Shown here piece by piece: positions 1-7,942 of a stretch of 64,000 nt of DNA. Under the pieces are notes generated by a model. It saw nothing but the letters and a program-made list of their open reading frames with translations, searched no databases and was not told where the DNA came from. This stretch comes from Thauera sp. 2A1 (GTDB lineage Bacteria > Pseudomonadota > Gammaproteobacteria > Burkholderiales > Rhodocyclaceae). Location of the stretch: contig NZ_SSXV01000001.1 in the NCBI RefSeq assembly GCF_009469595.2, forward strand, positions 1 through 64,000, written 5' to 3'. Within the stretch, counting starts at the first letter, position 1, and every line of letters starts with the position of its first letter. Position numbers and translations under genes: made by a program.

Positions 1-227
1 ACCGCGAGCACATGCTGCTCGAGGAGCGCGAAGTGCTGCCGCTGATCCTGGCGCACTTCACCGACGAGGACTGGGCGCGGGCCGACGCGGGCTTCCTCGC
101 CGACGACCCGATGCGCGGCAGCCGCGCGAAGGCGGGCGAGGAGGACTTCACGCGGATCTTCTCGAAGCTGGTGGAGGCGGCGCCGGCGCCCATCGGGCTT
201 GGCGGCGGACCGTACAAGGGCGATTGA
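1..227 (+). CDS. Hemerythrin-like (HHE) domain protein, C-terminal fragment
   Basis: Only the last ~75 codons are in the window; the gene starts upstream, with codons in the frame beginning at base 3. The peptide opens with R-E-H-M-L-L-E-E-R-E-V-L-P-L, which resembles the last helix of the HHE cation-binding fold, where His and Glu side chains bind a di-iron centre. Such proteins bind O2 or NO or act in iron and redox stress. The final ~35 residues are a Gly/Pro-rich tail ending G-P-Y-K-G-D. The stop at 225-227 is followed by a 108-base gap before the hydrolase gene. The family call rests on one short motif and so is tentative. Confidence 0.5.
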   Translation, partial: REHMLLEEREVLPLILAHFTDEDWARADAGFLADDPMRGSRAKAGEEDFTRIFSKLVEAAPAPIGLGGGPYKGD

Positions 228-335
228 GCGCACCTGTCCCCGGACGAAACAGCGGAAGCGTGCCTCGGCGCCGGCAGGCGTGGGGCCCCGATTCCGATTC
301 ATGACACACAAGGACCCAACAAAGGAGAAACAGCG

Positions 336-1205
336 ATGACAACAAACACCCAGGCACTGACCGAGGCCGCAACCAGCCGCTTCATGCACATCACCGACGG
401 CGACATCGACGCCCGTATCCACTACAACGATGCCGGCGAAGGCGCCGAGACGGTGGTGATGTTGCACGGCTCCGGCCCGGGCGCCACCGGCTGGGCGAAC
501 TTCCACCGCAACGTCGATGCCTTCGTGGCCGCCGGCTACCGCGTGGTGCTGATGGACTGCCTCGGCTGGGGCAAGAGCGATCCGGTGGTGTGCACTGGCT
601 CGCGTTCGGACCTCAATGCGCGCACGCTGAAGGGCCTGCTCGATGGCCTCAAGCTCGACAAGGTGCACATCGTCGGCAACTCGATGGGTGGCCACAGCGC
701 GGTCGCGTTCGCGCTGTCCAACCCGACGCGCGTCGGCAAGCTGATCCTGATGGGCGGCGGCACCGGCGGGCCGAGCCAGTTCGTGCCGATGCCCACCGAA
801 GGCATCAAGCTGCTGCAAGGCCTGTATCGCGAGCCGACGATCGACAACCTGAAGAAGATGATGAACGTCTTCGTGTTCGATCCCAGCAGCATGACCGAGG
901 AGCTGTTCCAGGCGCGCCTTGACAACATGCTGGCGCGGCGCGACCACCTCGACAACTTCGTCAAGAGCCTGGCTGCCAATCCCAAGCAGTTCCCCGACCA
1001 GGGGCCGCGCCTCGGCGAGATCAGTGCGCCCACGCTGGTGATCTGGGGGCGCGACGACCGCTTCGTGCCGATGGATACCGGCTTGCGCCTGGTGTGGGGC
1101 ATGCAGAACGCCGAGATGCACATCTTCAACCGCTGCGGCCACTGGGCGCAGTGGGAGCATGCGGACAAGTTCAACCGCATGGTGCTGGACTTCCTGGCGC
1201 ACTGA
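336..1205 (+). CDS. Alpha/beta hydrolase, meta-cleavage product (C-C bond) hydrolase type
   Basis: This 289-residue protein has the alpha/beta-hydrolase fold of the MhpC/BphD group, which cleaves C-C bonds in vinylogous 1,5-diketones formed by ring-opening dioxygenases. The oxyanion motif H-G-S-G-P-G-A lies near residues 44-50. The nucleophile elbow G-N-S-M-G-G gives Ser116, the acid is probably Asp241 in W-G-R-D-D-R-F-V-P, and the base is His269 in C-G-H-W. Spacing matches BphD (Ser112, Asp237, His265) with a constant +4 offset. The start has a good Shine-Dalgarno, AAGGAG, 8 bases upstream. No ring-cleavage dioxygenase or other pathway gene is adjacent, so the substrate is unknown. Confidence 0.85.
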   Translation: MTTNTQALTEAATSRFMHITDGDIDARIHYNDAGEGAETVVMLHGSGPGATGWANFHRNVDAFVAAGYRVVLMDCLGWGKSDPVVCTGSRSDLNARTLKGLLDGLKLDKVHIVGNSMGGHSAVAFALSNPTRVGKLILMGGGTGGPSQFVPMPTEGIKLLQGLYREPTIDNLKKMMNVFVFDPSSMTEELFQARLDNMLARRDHLDNFVKSLAANPKQFPDQGPRLGEISAPTLVIWGRDDRFVPMDTGLRLVWGMQNAEMHIFNRCGHWAQWEHADKFNRMVLDFLAH

Positions 1206-1219
1206 GCGCCGTTTCGGGG

Positions 1220-2206
1220 TCAGGGCTGGGGGCGGCGCGGCCCGAACAGGGCCAGCCACATTCCCCGCAGCCCATCCCACTGCTGGCGCCAGAAACCGTC
1301 GTGATCCGGCGTGCCCGGCACGGTGTGGGGCGCGATGCCGGTGGGCGGATTGTCGCGGGCAAGGTAGAGCGTGCCGAACAGCCAGTCCCACACCGGGAAC
1401 AGGATGGCGAAGTTGCAGCCGTGACGGAAACTGCGCCCCGGCGGCAAGGCCAGCGAGTGATGCCAGCGGTGGTAGTGTGGGCTGACGACCAGCCGCTCGC
1501 CGAGGCGGCCGTAGGACAGGCGCGCGTTGATGTGCGACAGGTTCTCCACCAGCTTCACCACCAGCATCAGGCCGATGAAGTGCCCGGGCGGGATGCCGAT
1601 CACCAGGGCAACGATCGCGAACCACAGCCCGCTGATCACGTCGTCCAGCAGGTGGTTGCGGCTGTCGGTCCACAGGCTCATCTGGCGCTGGCTGTGATGA
1701 ATCGCGTGCAGCGCCCACCACCAGCCAAAGGTGTGAGACAGGCGGTGGCGCCAGTATTCGGCGAAATCGAGGGCGACCAGATAGACGAAAAAACCCAGCA
1801 GCGGGGCGTGCTCCAGGGCCGGGAAGAGGTCCTCGAGCTGCGGCGGGATGTAGCCGCGGAAGCGCAGCCAGCCGTCGATCTCGACGAAGATGGGGGCGAT
1901 GAGCGCGAACACGACCAGTGGGATGATGCCGAGCCGGTCGAGCAGGGTGTACAGCACGTCGACCCGCACCAGCTTGCGGTCCTTCCAGTGCTCCAGCGGG
2001 CGCAGGGTTTCCAGCGGGCGCAGCACCAGCAGCGCGACCAGCAACTGCAGCACACCCCACATGAAGATTTCCACGCCGTCGAAGGCGAGCTCGATGTAGC
2101 TGCCGAGGCCGAGCGCCAGCAGTGGCGGCTGTACCAGCTTGTCCAGCAGCCAGCCCTGCACGGCGACGAAGGCATCGAGGAATTGCTGGATGACGGACTG
2201 GATCAT
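1220..2206 (-). CDS. Sterol desaturase / fatty acid hydroxylase superfamily membrane protein
   Basis: This 328-residue integral membrane protein carries the histidine clusters of the di-iron fatty acid hydroxylase/sterol desaturase superfamily: H-R-L-S-H at 154-158, H-A-I-H-H at 167-171, and H-Y-H-R-W-H-H ending at 250. Hydrophobic segments lie around 48-62, 93-107, 137-149 and 194-218. Members hydroxylate or desaturate lipids at the membrane using O2. Its ATG overlaps the stop of the upstream deacetylase gene (ATGA), so the two are probably translationally coupled. It is the last gene of a three-gene minus-strand operon. The lipid substrate cannot be told from sequence; alkylglycerol, carotenoid and hopanoid or sterol substrates are all known in the superfamily. 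Confidence 0.88.
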   Translation of the reverse strand: MIQSVIQQFLDAFVAVQGWLLDKLVQPPLLALGLGSYIELAFDGVEIFMWGVLQLLVALLVLRPLETLRPLEHWKDRKLVRVDVLYTLLDRLGIIPLVVFALIAPIFVEIDGWLRFRGYIPPQLEDLFPALEHAPLLGFFVYLVALDFAEYWRHRLSHTFGWWWALHAIHHSQRQMSLWTDSRNHLLDDVISGLWFAIVALVIGIPPGHFIGLMLVVKLVENLSHINARLSYGRLGERLVVSPHYHRWHHSLALPPGRSFRHGCNFAILFPVWDWLFGTLYLARDNPPTGIAPHTVPGTPDHDGFWRQQWDGLRGMWLALFGPRRPQP

Positions 2207-2946
2207 GGCCTGGCCAGGGTCGCAAAGCAGAAGCCGCGCGCCTTGAGGCCTGCGATCAGCGGTTCGAACATCGGTGCGAACGGGTCCTTGCGCGACCAGA
2301 TCCCAAGGTGTGCCATGACGATGTCGCCGTCACGCAGGCTGGCCAGCGCGCGCTCCACCAGCATGGCGTTCGGGTAGGTCTCGGACGGCAGCTCGTCGCC
2401 GAGGAACCCGGCCTTGGCCCAGCCGACGTGACGGTAGCCGCAGGTCGTGGCGGCGTGCAGCGCGTTCGGCGTGGTGCGCCCGCCGGGCGCGCGCCACAGG
2501 GGATCGAGGCCGCGGCCGGTGAGTTCGCGGAAGCGCTGGTCGGGCTTGCGGATCTCGTCGCAGATCGCAGCGTGGTCAAGCGTCACCGTGTTGCCGTCCA
2601 TCAGGCGGTAATGCACCTTGTCGCCGGCATCCTCGCGGAAGCTGCCGTGGCGCCAGGTGTGGCTGCCGAAGGCATGGCCTTCCTTGACCCGCGCTTTCCA
2701 GTAATCGGCCCAACTGTCGTCCAGGGCATGGTCGCCGCGCAGCGTCTTTTCGTTGGCGATGAAGAAGGTCGCCTTGACCTGATGGCGCGCCAGCGTTTCC
2801 GCGATGAGCTCGGCGTGGCGCATGTTGCCCGTGTCGAAGGTGAGGTACAGCGTGCCGCTGCAGGCCGGCGCGGGCTCGGCCGCGGCGAGGCCGCTGGCGG
2901 CGAGCAGCGGCAGCAGGCAGGTCAGGCGACGGAGCAGGAAGCTCAT
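2203..2946 (-). CDS. Secreted polysaccharide deacetylase (NodB homology domain)
   Basis: This 247-residue protein has a signal peptide (M-S-F-L-L-R-R, then a Leu/Ala-rich core to about residue 23) followed by a NodB deacetylase domain. Motif 1 is T-F-D-T-G at 36-40: the catalytic-base Asp38 is present, but the second, metal-binding Asp is Thr. Motif 2 is S-H-T-W-R-H at 95-100 (His96, His100). Motif 3 is R-A-P-G-G at 152-156, and a late His213 is present. The start chosen at 2946 overlaps the upstream stop as ATGA and gives the signal peptide; a longer reading to 3072 would add non-signal sequence. It probably deacetylates an N-acetylated glycan in the periplasm. Confidence 0.85.
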   Translation of the reverse strand: MSFLLRRLTCLLPLLAASGLAAAEPAPACSGTLYLTFDTGNMRHAELIAETLARHQVKATFFIANEKTLRGDHALDDSWADYWKARVKEGHAFGSHTWRHGSFREDAGDKVHYRLMDGNTVTLDHAAICDEIRKPDQRFRELTGRGLDPLWRAPGGRTTPNALHAATTCGYRHVGWAKAGFLGDELPSETYPNAMLVERALASLRDGDIVMAHLGIWSRKDPFAPMFEPLIAGLKARGFCFATLARP

Positions 2947-3917
2947 TTGCGCCCTGCGTGGTCGAGGAAGAACACGCCGTGCGGCGAACTGCCGACCGGG
3001 ATGGAGCGGACGAGCTGCTTGGTGGTGAGGTCGACTACCTGGACCTTGCGCGCAAAGCGGGCGGTGGCCCACAGCTCCTTGCCGTCGGCGCGCACTTCCA
3101 TGTCGTCCGGGCCGCCGGGGACGTCGTATTTCTCGATGATGCTCATCGTGCGCGTGTCGAGCAGCACGATGCTGCCGTCCATCGAACGGTTGGACACGAA
3201 ATAGTGACGTCCGTCACCGCGCGGCTGCAGGTTGTGGGTGGCCGTTCCGGCCGGAATCGTCTTCACCGTCTTCTGTTCGCGCCAGTCGATGATCTCGACA
3301 TGGCCTGCACCCATGCAGGCGACCATCAGGTAGCGGTTGTCGGGCGACATCAGGATGCCGGCCGGGGTGGCGCCGACCGGCAGGAACCACTCCGGCCGCA
3401 TCGTCGCCAGGTTGATCGCCATGACTTCGTTGGAGTCCTGCAGCGTGACGAAGACGTAGCGGCTGTCGTCGTCAAAGGCGAGGTGGGACGGCGTCTTGGG
3501 CGCATGCAGGCGGCCTTTCAACTGCATCGTCTGGGCGTCGTACACATCGACGCGGTCGAGACGCAGCGACGTGGTGACGAACAGCTTGCGGTCGGGCGAG
3601 AAGCCGAGCTGGTAGGGGTCCGAGATGTCGCGCACGCGGCGCTGTTCCTTGCCCGTCTTCGGGTCGAAATAGACGAGCTGGTTCGATGCCGAGCAGGCCA
3701 CGATCAGCGAGCTGTCGTCCGGCGTGGGCAGCAGGTGGTGCGGCTCCTTGCAGGCGATTTCCTTGCCGATGACCTGGTAGGTCGCAGTGTCGATGATGCT
3801 GACCGTGCCGTCGGCGGAATTCAGCGCCACGGCGACACCGGCGTGGGCCAGGGGTGCAAGCAGAACCGTCGCGCCGCAAAGGGCTTGCAGCACGAGTCGG
3901 GTAAGAGTCGAAGGCAT
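2943..3917 (-). CDS. Secreted YVTN-type beta-propeller repeat protein
   Basis: The protein is about 324 residues from the ATG at 3917, which opens a clear signal peptide (M-P-S-T-L-T-R, hydrophobic core, A-H-A cleavage site). A GTG at 3977 would add 20 residues and spoil the signal. The mature part consists of repeated blades such as V-A-L-N-S-A-D-G-T-V-S-I-I-D and L-M-V-A-C-M-G-A-G-H-V-E-I-I-D, spaced about 40 residues apart, as in YVTN/YncE-type propellers. No catalytic motif is visible, so a binding or scaffold role is likely. It is the first gene of the operon and ends in an ATGA overlap with the deacetylase. No strong Shine-Dalgarno precedes either start. Confidence 0.8.
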   Translation of the reverse strand: MPSTLTRLVLQALCGATVLLAPLAHAGVAVALNSADGTVSIIDTATYQVIGKEIACKEPHHLLPTPDDSSLIVACSASNQLVYFDPKTGKEQRRVRDISDPYQLGFSPDRKLFVTTSLRLDRVDVYDAQTMQLKGRLHAPKTPSHLAFDDDSRYVFVTLQDSNEVMAINLATMRPEWFLPVGATPAGILMSPDNRYLMVACMGAGHVEIIDWREQKTVKTIPAGTATHNLQPRGDGRHYFVSNRSMDGSIVLLDTRTMSIIEKYDVPGGPDDMEVRADGKELWATARFARKVQVVDLTTKQLVRSIPVGSSPHGVFFLDHAGRK

Positions 3918-3988
3918 GCGGGCGGGCCCGGGCAGGCCGGGTGCTGATAGTGATACGGGATTCTGCCGCATCTTCACAATTCAGTACA

Positions 3989-4024
3989 TTGTGCAAACAG
4001 TTGCGCAAACATGCCTTGCGAAAC
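3989..4024. promoter_or_regulatory. Tandem 10-bp repeats between divergent operons, candidate operator
   Basis: TTGTGCAAAC (3989-3998) and TTGCGCAAAC (4001-4010) are direct repeats with a 12-base period; a weaker third copy, TTGCGAAAC, lies at 4016-4024. The core TTGCGCAA is itself palindromic. The site sits between the propeller/deacetylase operon (minus) and the acyl-CoA synthetase/ABC transporter cluster (plus). That placement fits a regulator binding site serving one or both operons. No regulator gene lies next to it. Confidence 0.4.
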
Positions 4025-4136
4025 TGCAGCCTGACAACGTTTCGCGGCGCTCACGAGCGTCGCAGGCCCGAAGCCCGGACTCACAACAAGCGGGCGGGCG
4101 GAAACGGCGGCAAGACACCGAAGGAGGAGAAGGGGC

Positions 4137-6125
4137 ATGTCCGACACCCACGGTCAGGGCGCAGCCAAGGCGGGGCCCGAAAGCACGCTGGACACGTTTC
4201 CGCGGCTGCTGATGCATCACGCCCGCGTGCGGCCGCAAAGGCCGGCGATGCGCGAGAAGGAGTACGGCATCTGGCAGACCTACACCTGGGCGCAGGTGGC
4301 CGAGAACGTGCGCGCCATCGCCTGCGGGCTGGCGCAGCTCGGCTTCCGGCGCGGCGACCGCCTGGCTATCGTCGGCGACAACCGGCCGCGGCTGTACTGG
4401 TCGGTGGCCGCTTGCCAGTGCCTGGGCGGCATCCCGGTGATGATGTACCAGGACGCGGTGGCGCAGGAGATGGTCTACGTGCTGCAGGATGCCGAGATCA
4501 GGTTCGCCGTGGTCGAGGATCAGGAGCAGGTCGACAAGATGCTCGAGATCGCCGGCGAGGCGCCGCTGCTCGAGCACGTGATCTACGACGACCCTCGAGG
4601 CATGCGCCACTATGCCGACGCACTGCTGATGGGCCTGGATGAGCTGCAGGAGATGGGCCGCATCCACGACCGCAACCAGCCGGACTTCCTCGAGCGCGAG
4701 ATCGCCAAGGGCGCGGGCGACGACATCTCGGTGATGCTCTATACGTCGGGCACCACCGGCAAGCCCAAGGGCGTGTGCCAGACGCACGGCGCCTTCATCG
4801 CCGCAGCCACCGGCGCGATGCAGTTCGACAAGCTGACCGAGCAGGAAGACATCCTGTCCTACCTGCCGATGGCCTGGGTGGGTGATCACCTGTTTTCCTT
4901 CGCGCAGGCGATGGTGGCGGGCTTCACGATCAACTGCCCGGAATCGGCCGAGACGGTGATGATCGACCTGCGCGAGATCGGCCCCACCTACTACTTTGCT
5001 CCGCCACGGGTGTTCGAGAACCTGCTGACCCAGGTGATGATCCGCATGGAGGACGCCAGCCCGCTCAAGCGCAAGCTGTTCCAGCACTTCATGGAGGTCG
5101 CCCGCCGCTGCGGCGCCGACATCCTCGACGGCAAGGCGGTGTCGGGTGGCGACCGCCTGCAGTACTGGCTCGGCAACCTGCTGGTGTATGGCCCGCTGAA
5201 GAACGTGCTGGGCATGAGCCGCATCCGAGTGGCCTACACCGCCGGCGCGGCGATCGGGCCGGACCTGTTCCGCTTCTACCGCTCGATCGGCATCAACCTG
5301 AAGCAGCTCTATGGCCAGACCGAGACCTGCGCCTATGTGTGCCTGCAGCCCGACGGCGAGATCAAGCTCGACTCCGTCGGCAAGCCGGCGCCTTTCGTCG
5401 AAGTGAAGCTCGCTGACAACGGCGAGATCCTGGTCAAGGGGCCGATGCTGCTGAAGGCCTACTACAAGCGCCCCGACGCCACCGCCGAGTCGATCAACGC
5501 CGAGGGCTATTTCATGACCGGCGACGCGGGCTTCTTCGACGAGGACGGCCACCTGAAGATCATCGACCGCGCCAAGGACGTGGGCAAGATGTCCGACGGC
5601 TCGATGTTCGCGCCCAACTACATCGAGAACAAGCTGAAGTTCTTCCAGCACATCAAGGAGGCGGTGACCTTTGGTGCCGGACGCGACTTCGTCACCGCCT
5701 TCATCAACATCGACCTGGAAGCGGTGGGCAACTGGGCCGAGCGCCGCGGCATGCCGTATTCCGGCTACACCGACCTGGCCTCGCAGCCGGCGGTGTACGA
5801 GCTGATCCGCGACTGCGTCGAGAAGGTCAATGCGGATCTGGCGACGGATCCGAAGATGGGCGGCTCGCAGATCCGCCGCTTCCTGATCCTGCACAAGGAA
5901 CTGGACGCCGACGACGGCGAACTGACGCGCACGCGCAAGGTGCGGCGCAACTTCATCGCCGAGAAGTACGCGGTGCTGATCGAGGCGCTGTTCGAAGGCC
6001 GCAACAGCCAGTACATCGAAACCCAGGTGAGCTACGAGGACGGCCGCAGCGGCAAGGTGGCCGCCGACCTGCGCATCGAGGAGGCGAAGACCTTCGCGCC
6101 GCAGGCCGGGCGCAGGGCGGCCTGA
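4137..6125 (+). CDS. AMP-binding long-chain acyl-CoA synthetase (FadD-like)
   Basis: This 662-residue adenylate-forming enzyme activates a carboxylic acid to its CoA thioester through an acyl-AMP. The phosphate-binding loop Y-T-S-G-T-T-G-K-P-K-G is at 202-212; Y-G-Q-T-E and the later motif Y-F-M-T-G-D-A-G-F-F-D are also intact. Length fits the long-chain type rather than the ~550-residue short/medium-chain type. The start has a strong Shine-Dalgarno, AAGGAGGAG, upstream. It is the first gene of a cluster with a Liv-type ABC transporter beginning 22 bases downstream, which suggests that it activates the imported acid. Chain length and substrate cannot be fixed from sequence. Confidence 0.9.
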   Translation: MSDTHGQGAAKAGPESTLDTFPRLLMHHARVRPQRPAMREKEYGIWQTYTWAQVAENVRAIACGLAQLGFRRGDRLAIVGDNRPRLYWSVAACQCLGGIPVMMYQDAVAQEMVYVLQDAEIRFAVVEDQEQVDKMLEIAGEAPLLEHVIYDDPRGMRHYADALLMGLDELQEMGRIHDRNQPDFLEREIAKGAGDDISVMLYTSGTTGKPKGVCQTHGAFIAAATGAMQFDKLTEQEDILSYLPMAWVGDHLFSFAQAMVAGFTINCPESAETVMIDLREIGPTYYFAPPRVFENLLTQVMIRMEDASPLKRKLFQHFMEVARRCGADILDGKAVSGGDRLQYWLGNLLVYGPLKNVLGMSRIRVAYTAGAAIGPDLFRFYRSIGINLKQLYGQTETCAYVCLQPDGEIKLDSVGKPAPFVEVKLADNGEILVKGPMLLKAYYKRPDATAESINAEGYFMTGDAGFFDEDGHLKIIDRAKDVGKMSDGSMFAPNYIENKLKFFQHIKEAVTFGAGRDFVTAFINIDLEAVGNWAERRGMPYSGYTDLASQPAVYELIRDCVEKVNADLATDPKMGGSQIRRFLILHKELDADDGELTRTRKVRRNFIAEKYAVLIEALFEGRNSQYIETQVSYEDGRSGKVAADLRIEEAKTFAPQAGRRAA

Positions 6126-6147
6126 GGCGCACCCGAGGAGAGGAGAC

Positions 6148-6978
6148 ATGATGATGAACGACATTGCGGCGGCGCAGGCTGCGGCGTCCGCGACCGGCGG
6201 GCGGCGGATCGGCGACGTGATCCTGGACCTGCAGAACATCTCGCTGCGCTTCGGCGGCGTGAAGGCGCTCACCGACATCAGCTTCAACGTGCGCGAGCAC
6301 GAGATCCGCTCGATCATCGGCCCCAACGGCGCCGGCAAGAGCTCGATGCTGAACGTGATCAACGGCGTCTATCACCCGCAGGAGGGGCGCATCCTGTTCC
6401 ACGGGCAGGAGCGCAAGAAGATGGAGCCGCATATGGCGGCCACCCAGGGCATCGCCCGCACCTTCCAGAACATCGCGCTGTTCAAGGGCATGAGCGTGCT
6501 CGACAACATCATGACCGGGCGCAACCTGAAGATGAAATCCAACCTGCTGCAGATGGCGCTGTACTGGGGCGCGGTGCAGAAGGAGGAGATCGCCCACCGC
6601 GAGAAGGTTGAGGAGATCATCGACTTCCTCGAGATCCAGAGCGTGCGCAAGACGCCGGTGGGGCAACTGCCCTACGGCCTGCAGAAGCGGGTGGAACTGG
6701 GCCGCGCGCTGGCCGCCGAGCCGACGATGCTGCTGCTCGACGAGCCGATGGCGGGCATGAACGTGGAAGAGAAGCAGGACATGTGCCGCTTCATCCTCGA
6801 CGTGAACGACCAGTTCGGCACCACCATCGTGCTGATCGAGCACGACATGGGCGTGGTGATGGACATCTCGGACCGCGTCGTGGTGCTCGACTACGGCAAG
6901 AAGATCGGCGACGGCGCGCCGGACGAGGTGCGCAACAACGAAGAAGTCATCCGTGCCTATCTGGGCACGTCGCACTGA
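6148..6978 (+). CDS. livG: Liv-type ABC transporter ATP-binding protein (LivG-like)
   Basis: This 276-residue ATPase subunit powers import by a branched-chain amino acid-type (HAAT) ABC transporter. Walker A is G-P-N-G-A-G-K-S-S at 58-66. The signature region is the LivG-type variant L-P-Y-G-L-Q-K-R near 174-181, Walker B is M-L-L-L-D-E-P at 194-200, and the switch His lies in L-I-E-H-D-M. The first ~25 residues form an Ala-rich leader before the domain. GAGGAGAGG supplies the ribosome site. All five transporter genes are present, so the system should be functional; the neighbouring ligases suggest an organic acid rather than an amino acid as substrate. Confidence 0.92.
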   Translation: MMMNDIAAAQAAASATGGRRIGDVILDLQNISLRFGGVKALTDISFNVREHEIRSIIGPNGAGKSSMLNVINGVYHPQEGRILFHGQERKKMEPHMAATQGIARTFQNIALFKGMSVLDNIMTGRNLKMKSNLLQMALYWGAVQKEEIAHREKVEEIIDFLEIQSVRKTPVGQLPYGLQKRVELGRALAAEPTMLLLDEPMAGMNVEEKQDMCRFILDVNDQFGTTIVLIEHDMGVVMDISDRVVVLDYGKKIGDGAPDEVRNNEEVIRAYLGTSH

Positions 6979-6993
6979 GCGGGGGAACGAGAC

Positions 6994-7923
6994 ATGGGCT
7001 TTTTTCTGGAAACCCTGTTCGGCGGGCTGATGGCCGGGATGCTGTATTCGCTGATCGCGCTGGGCTTCGTGCTGATCTACAAGGCCTCGGGCGTGTTCAA
7101 CTTTGCGCAGGGCGCGATGGTGCTGTTCGCCGCGCTGGCGATGGCGCGCTTCGCCGAGTGGATCCCGAAGTGGCTGGGCTTCGACAACCTGATCGTCGCC
7201 AACCTGCTCGCCTTCGTCGCCGCGATGGCGCTGATGATCGTGCTGGCGTGGGCGATCGAGCGCCTGTGCCTGTCGAAGCTGGTCAACCAGGAGGGCATCA
7301 CGCTGCTCATGGCGACGCTGGGCATCAGCTACTTCCTCGATGGCCTCGGCCAGACGATGTTCGGCAATGACATCTACAGCATCAACGTCGGCATGCCCAA
7401 GGACCCGGCGATGATCCTCGAGAACATGTTCGAGGGCGGCCTGCTGCTGAGCAAGGAAGACCTCATCGCCGCCATCATCGCCGCGGCCCTGGTCGCGCTG
7501 CTGGCGCTGTTCTTCCAGAAGACCGCCACCGGCCGCGCGCTGCGCGCGGTGGCCGACGACCACCAGGCGGCGCAGTCGATCGGCATCCCGCTGAACCGCA
7601 TCTGGGTCATCGTGTGGTCGGTGGCCGGTTTCGCCGCGCTGGTGGCCGGCATCATCTGGGGCTCCAAGCTGGGCGTGCAGTTCTCGCTGTCGCTGGTGGC
7701 GCTGAAGGCGCTGCCGGTGGTGATCCTGGGCGGCCTGACCTCGGTGCCGGGCGCGATCCTCGGCGGGCTGATCATCGGCGTCGGCGAGAAACTGTCGGAA
7801 ATCTACCTCGGCCCCTTCTTCGGCGGCGGCATCGAGATCTGGTTCGCCTACGTGCTGGCGCTCGCCTTCCTGCTGGTGCGGCCGCAAGGGCTGTTCGGCG
7901 AAAAGATCATCGACCGCGTCTGA
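6994..7923 (+). CDS. livH: Liv-type ABC transporter permease (LivH-like)
   Basis: This 309-residue inner-membrane permease belongs to the BPD_transp_2 family. It has about eight hydrophobic helices, beginning G-L-M-A-G-M-L-Y-S-L-I-A-L-G-F-V. The cytoplasmic coupling loop contains A-T-G-R-A-L-R-A-V-A-D-D-H, and L-G-G-L-T-S-V-P-G-A-I-L-G-G follows, both typical of LivH. It pairs with LivM to form the translocation pathway. It starts 15 bases after livG with a short GGGGGAACGAG ribosome site. The gene symbol reflects the family, not demonstrated leucine transport. Confidence 0.92.
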   Translation: MGFFLETLFGGLMAGMLYSLIALGFVLIYKASGVFNFAQGAMVLFAALAMARFAEWIPKWLGFDNLIVANLLAFVAAMALMIVLAWAIERLCLSKLVNQEGITLLMATLGISYFLDGLGQTMFGNDIYSINVGMPKDPAMILENMFEGGLLLSKEDLIAAIIAAALVALLALFFQKTATGRALRAVADDHQAAQSIGIPLNRIWVIVWSVAGFAALVAGIIWGSKLGVQFSLSLVALKALPVVILGGLTSVPGAILGGLIIGVGEKLSEIYLGPFFGGGIEIWFAYVLALAFLLVRPQGLFGEKIIDRV

Positions 7924-7942
7924 GCGCAACAGGAGATCCTTC

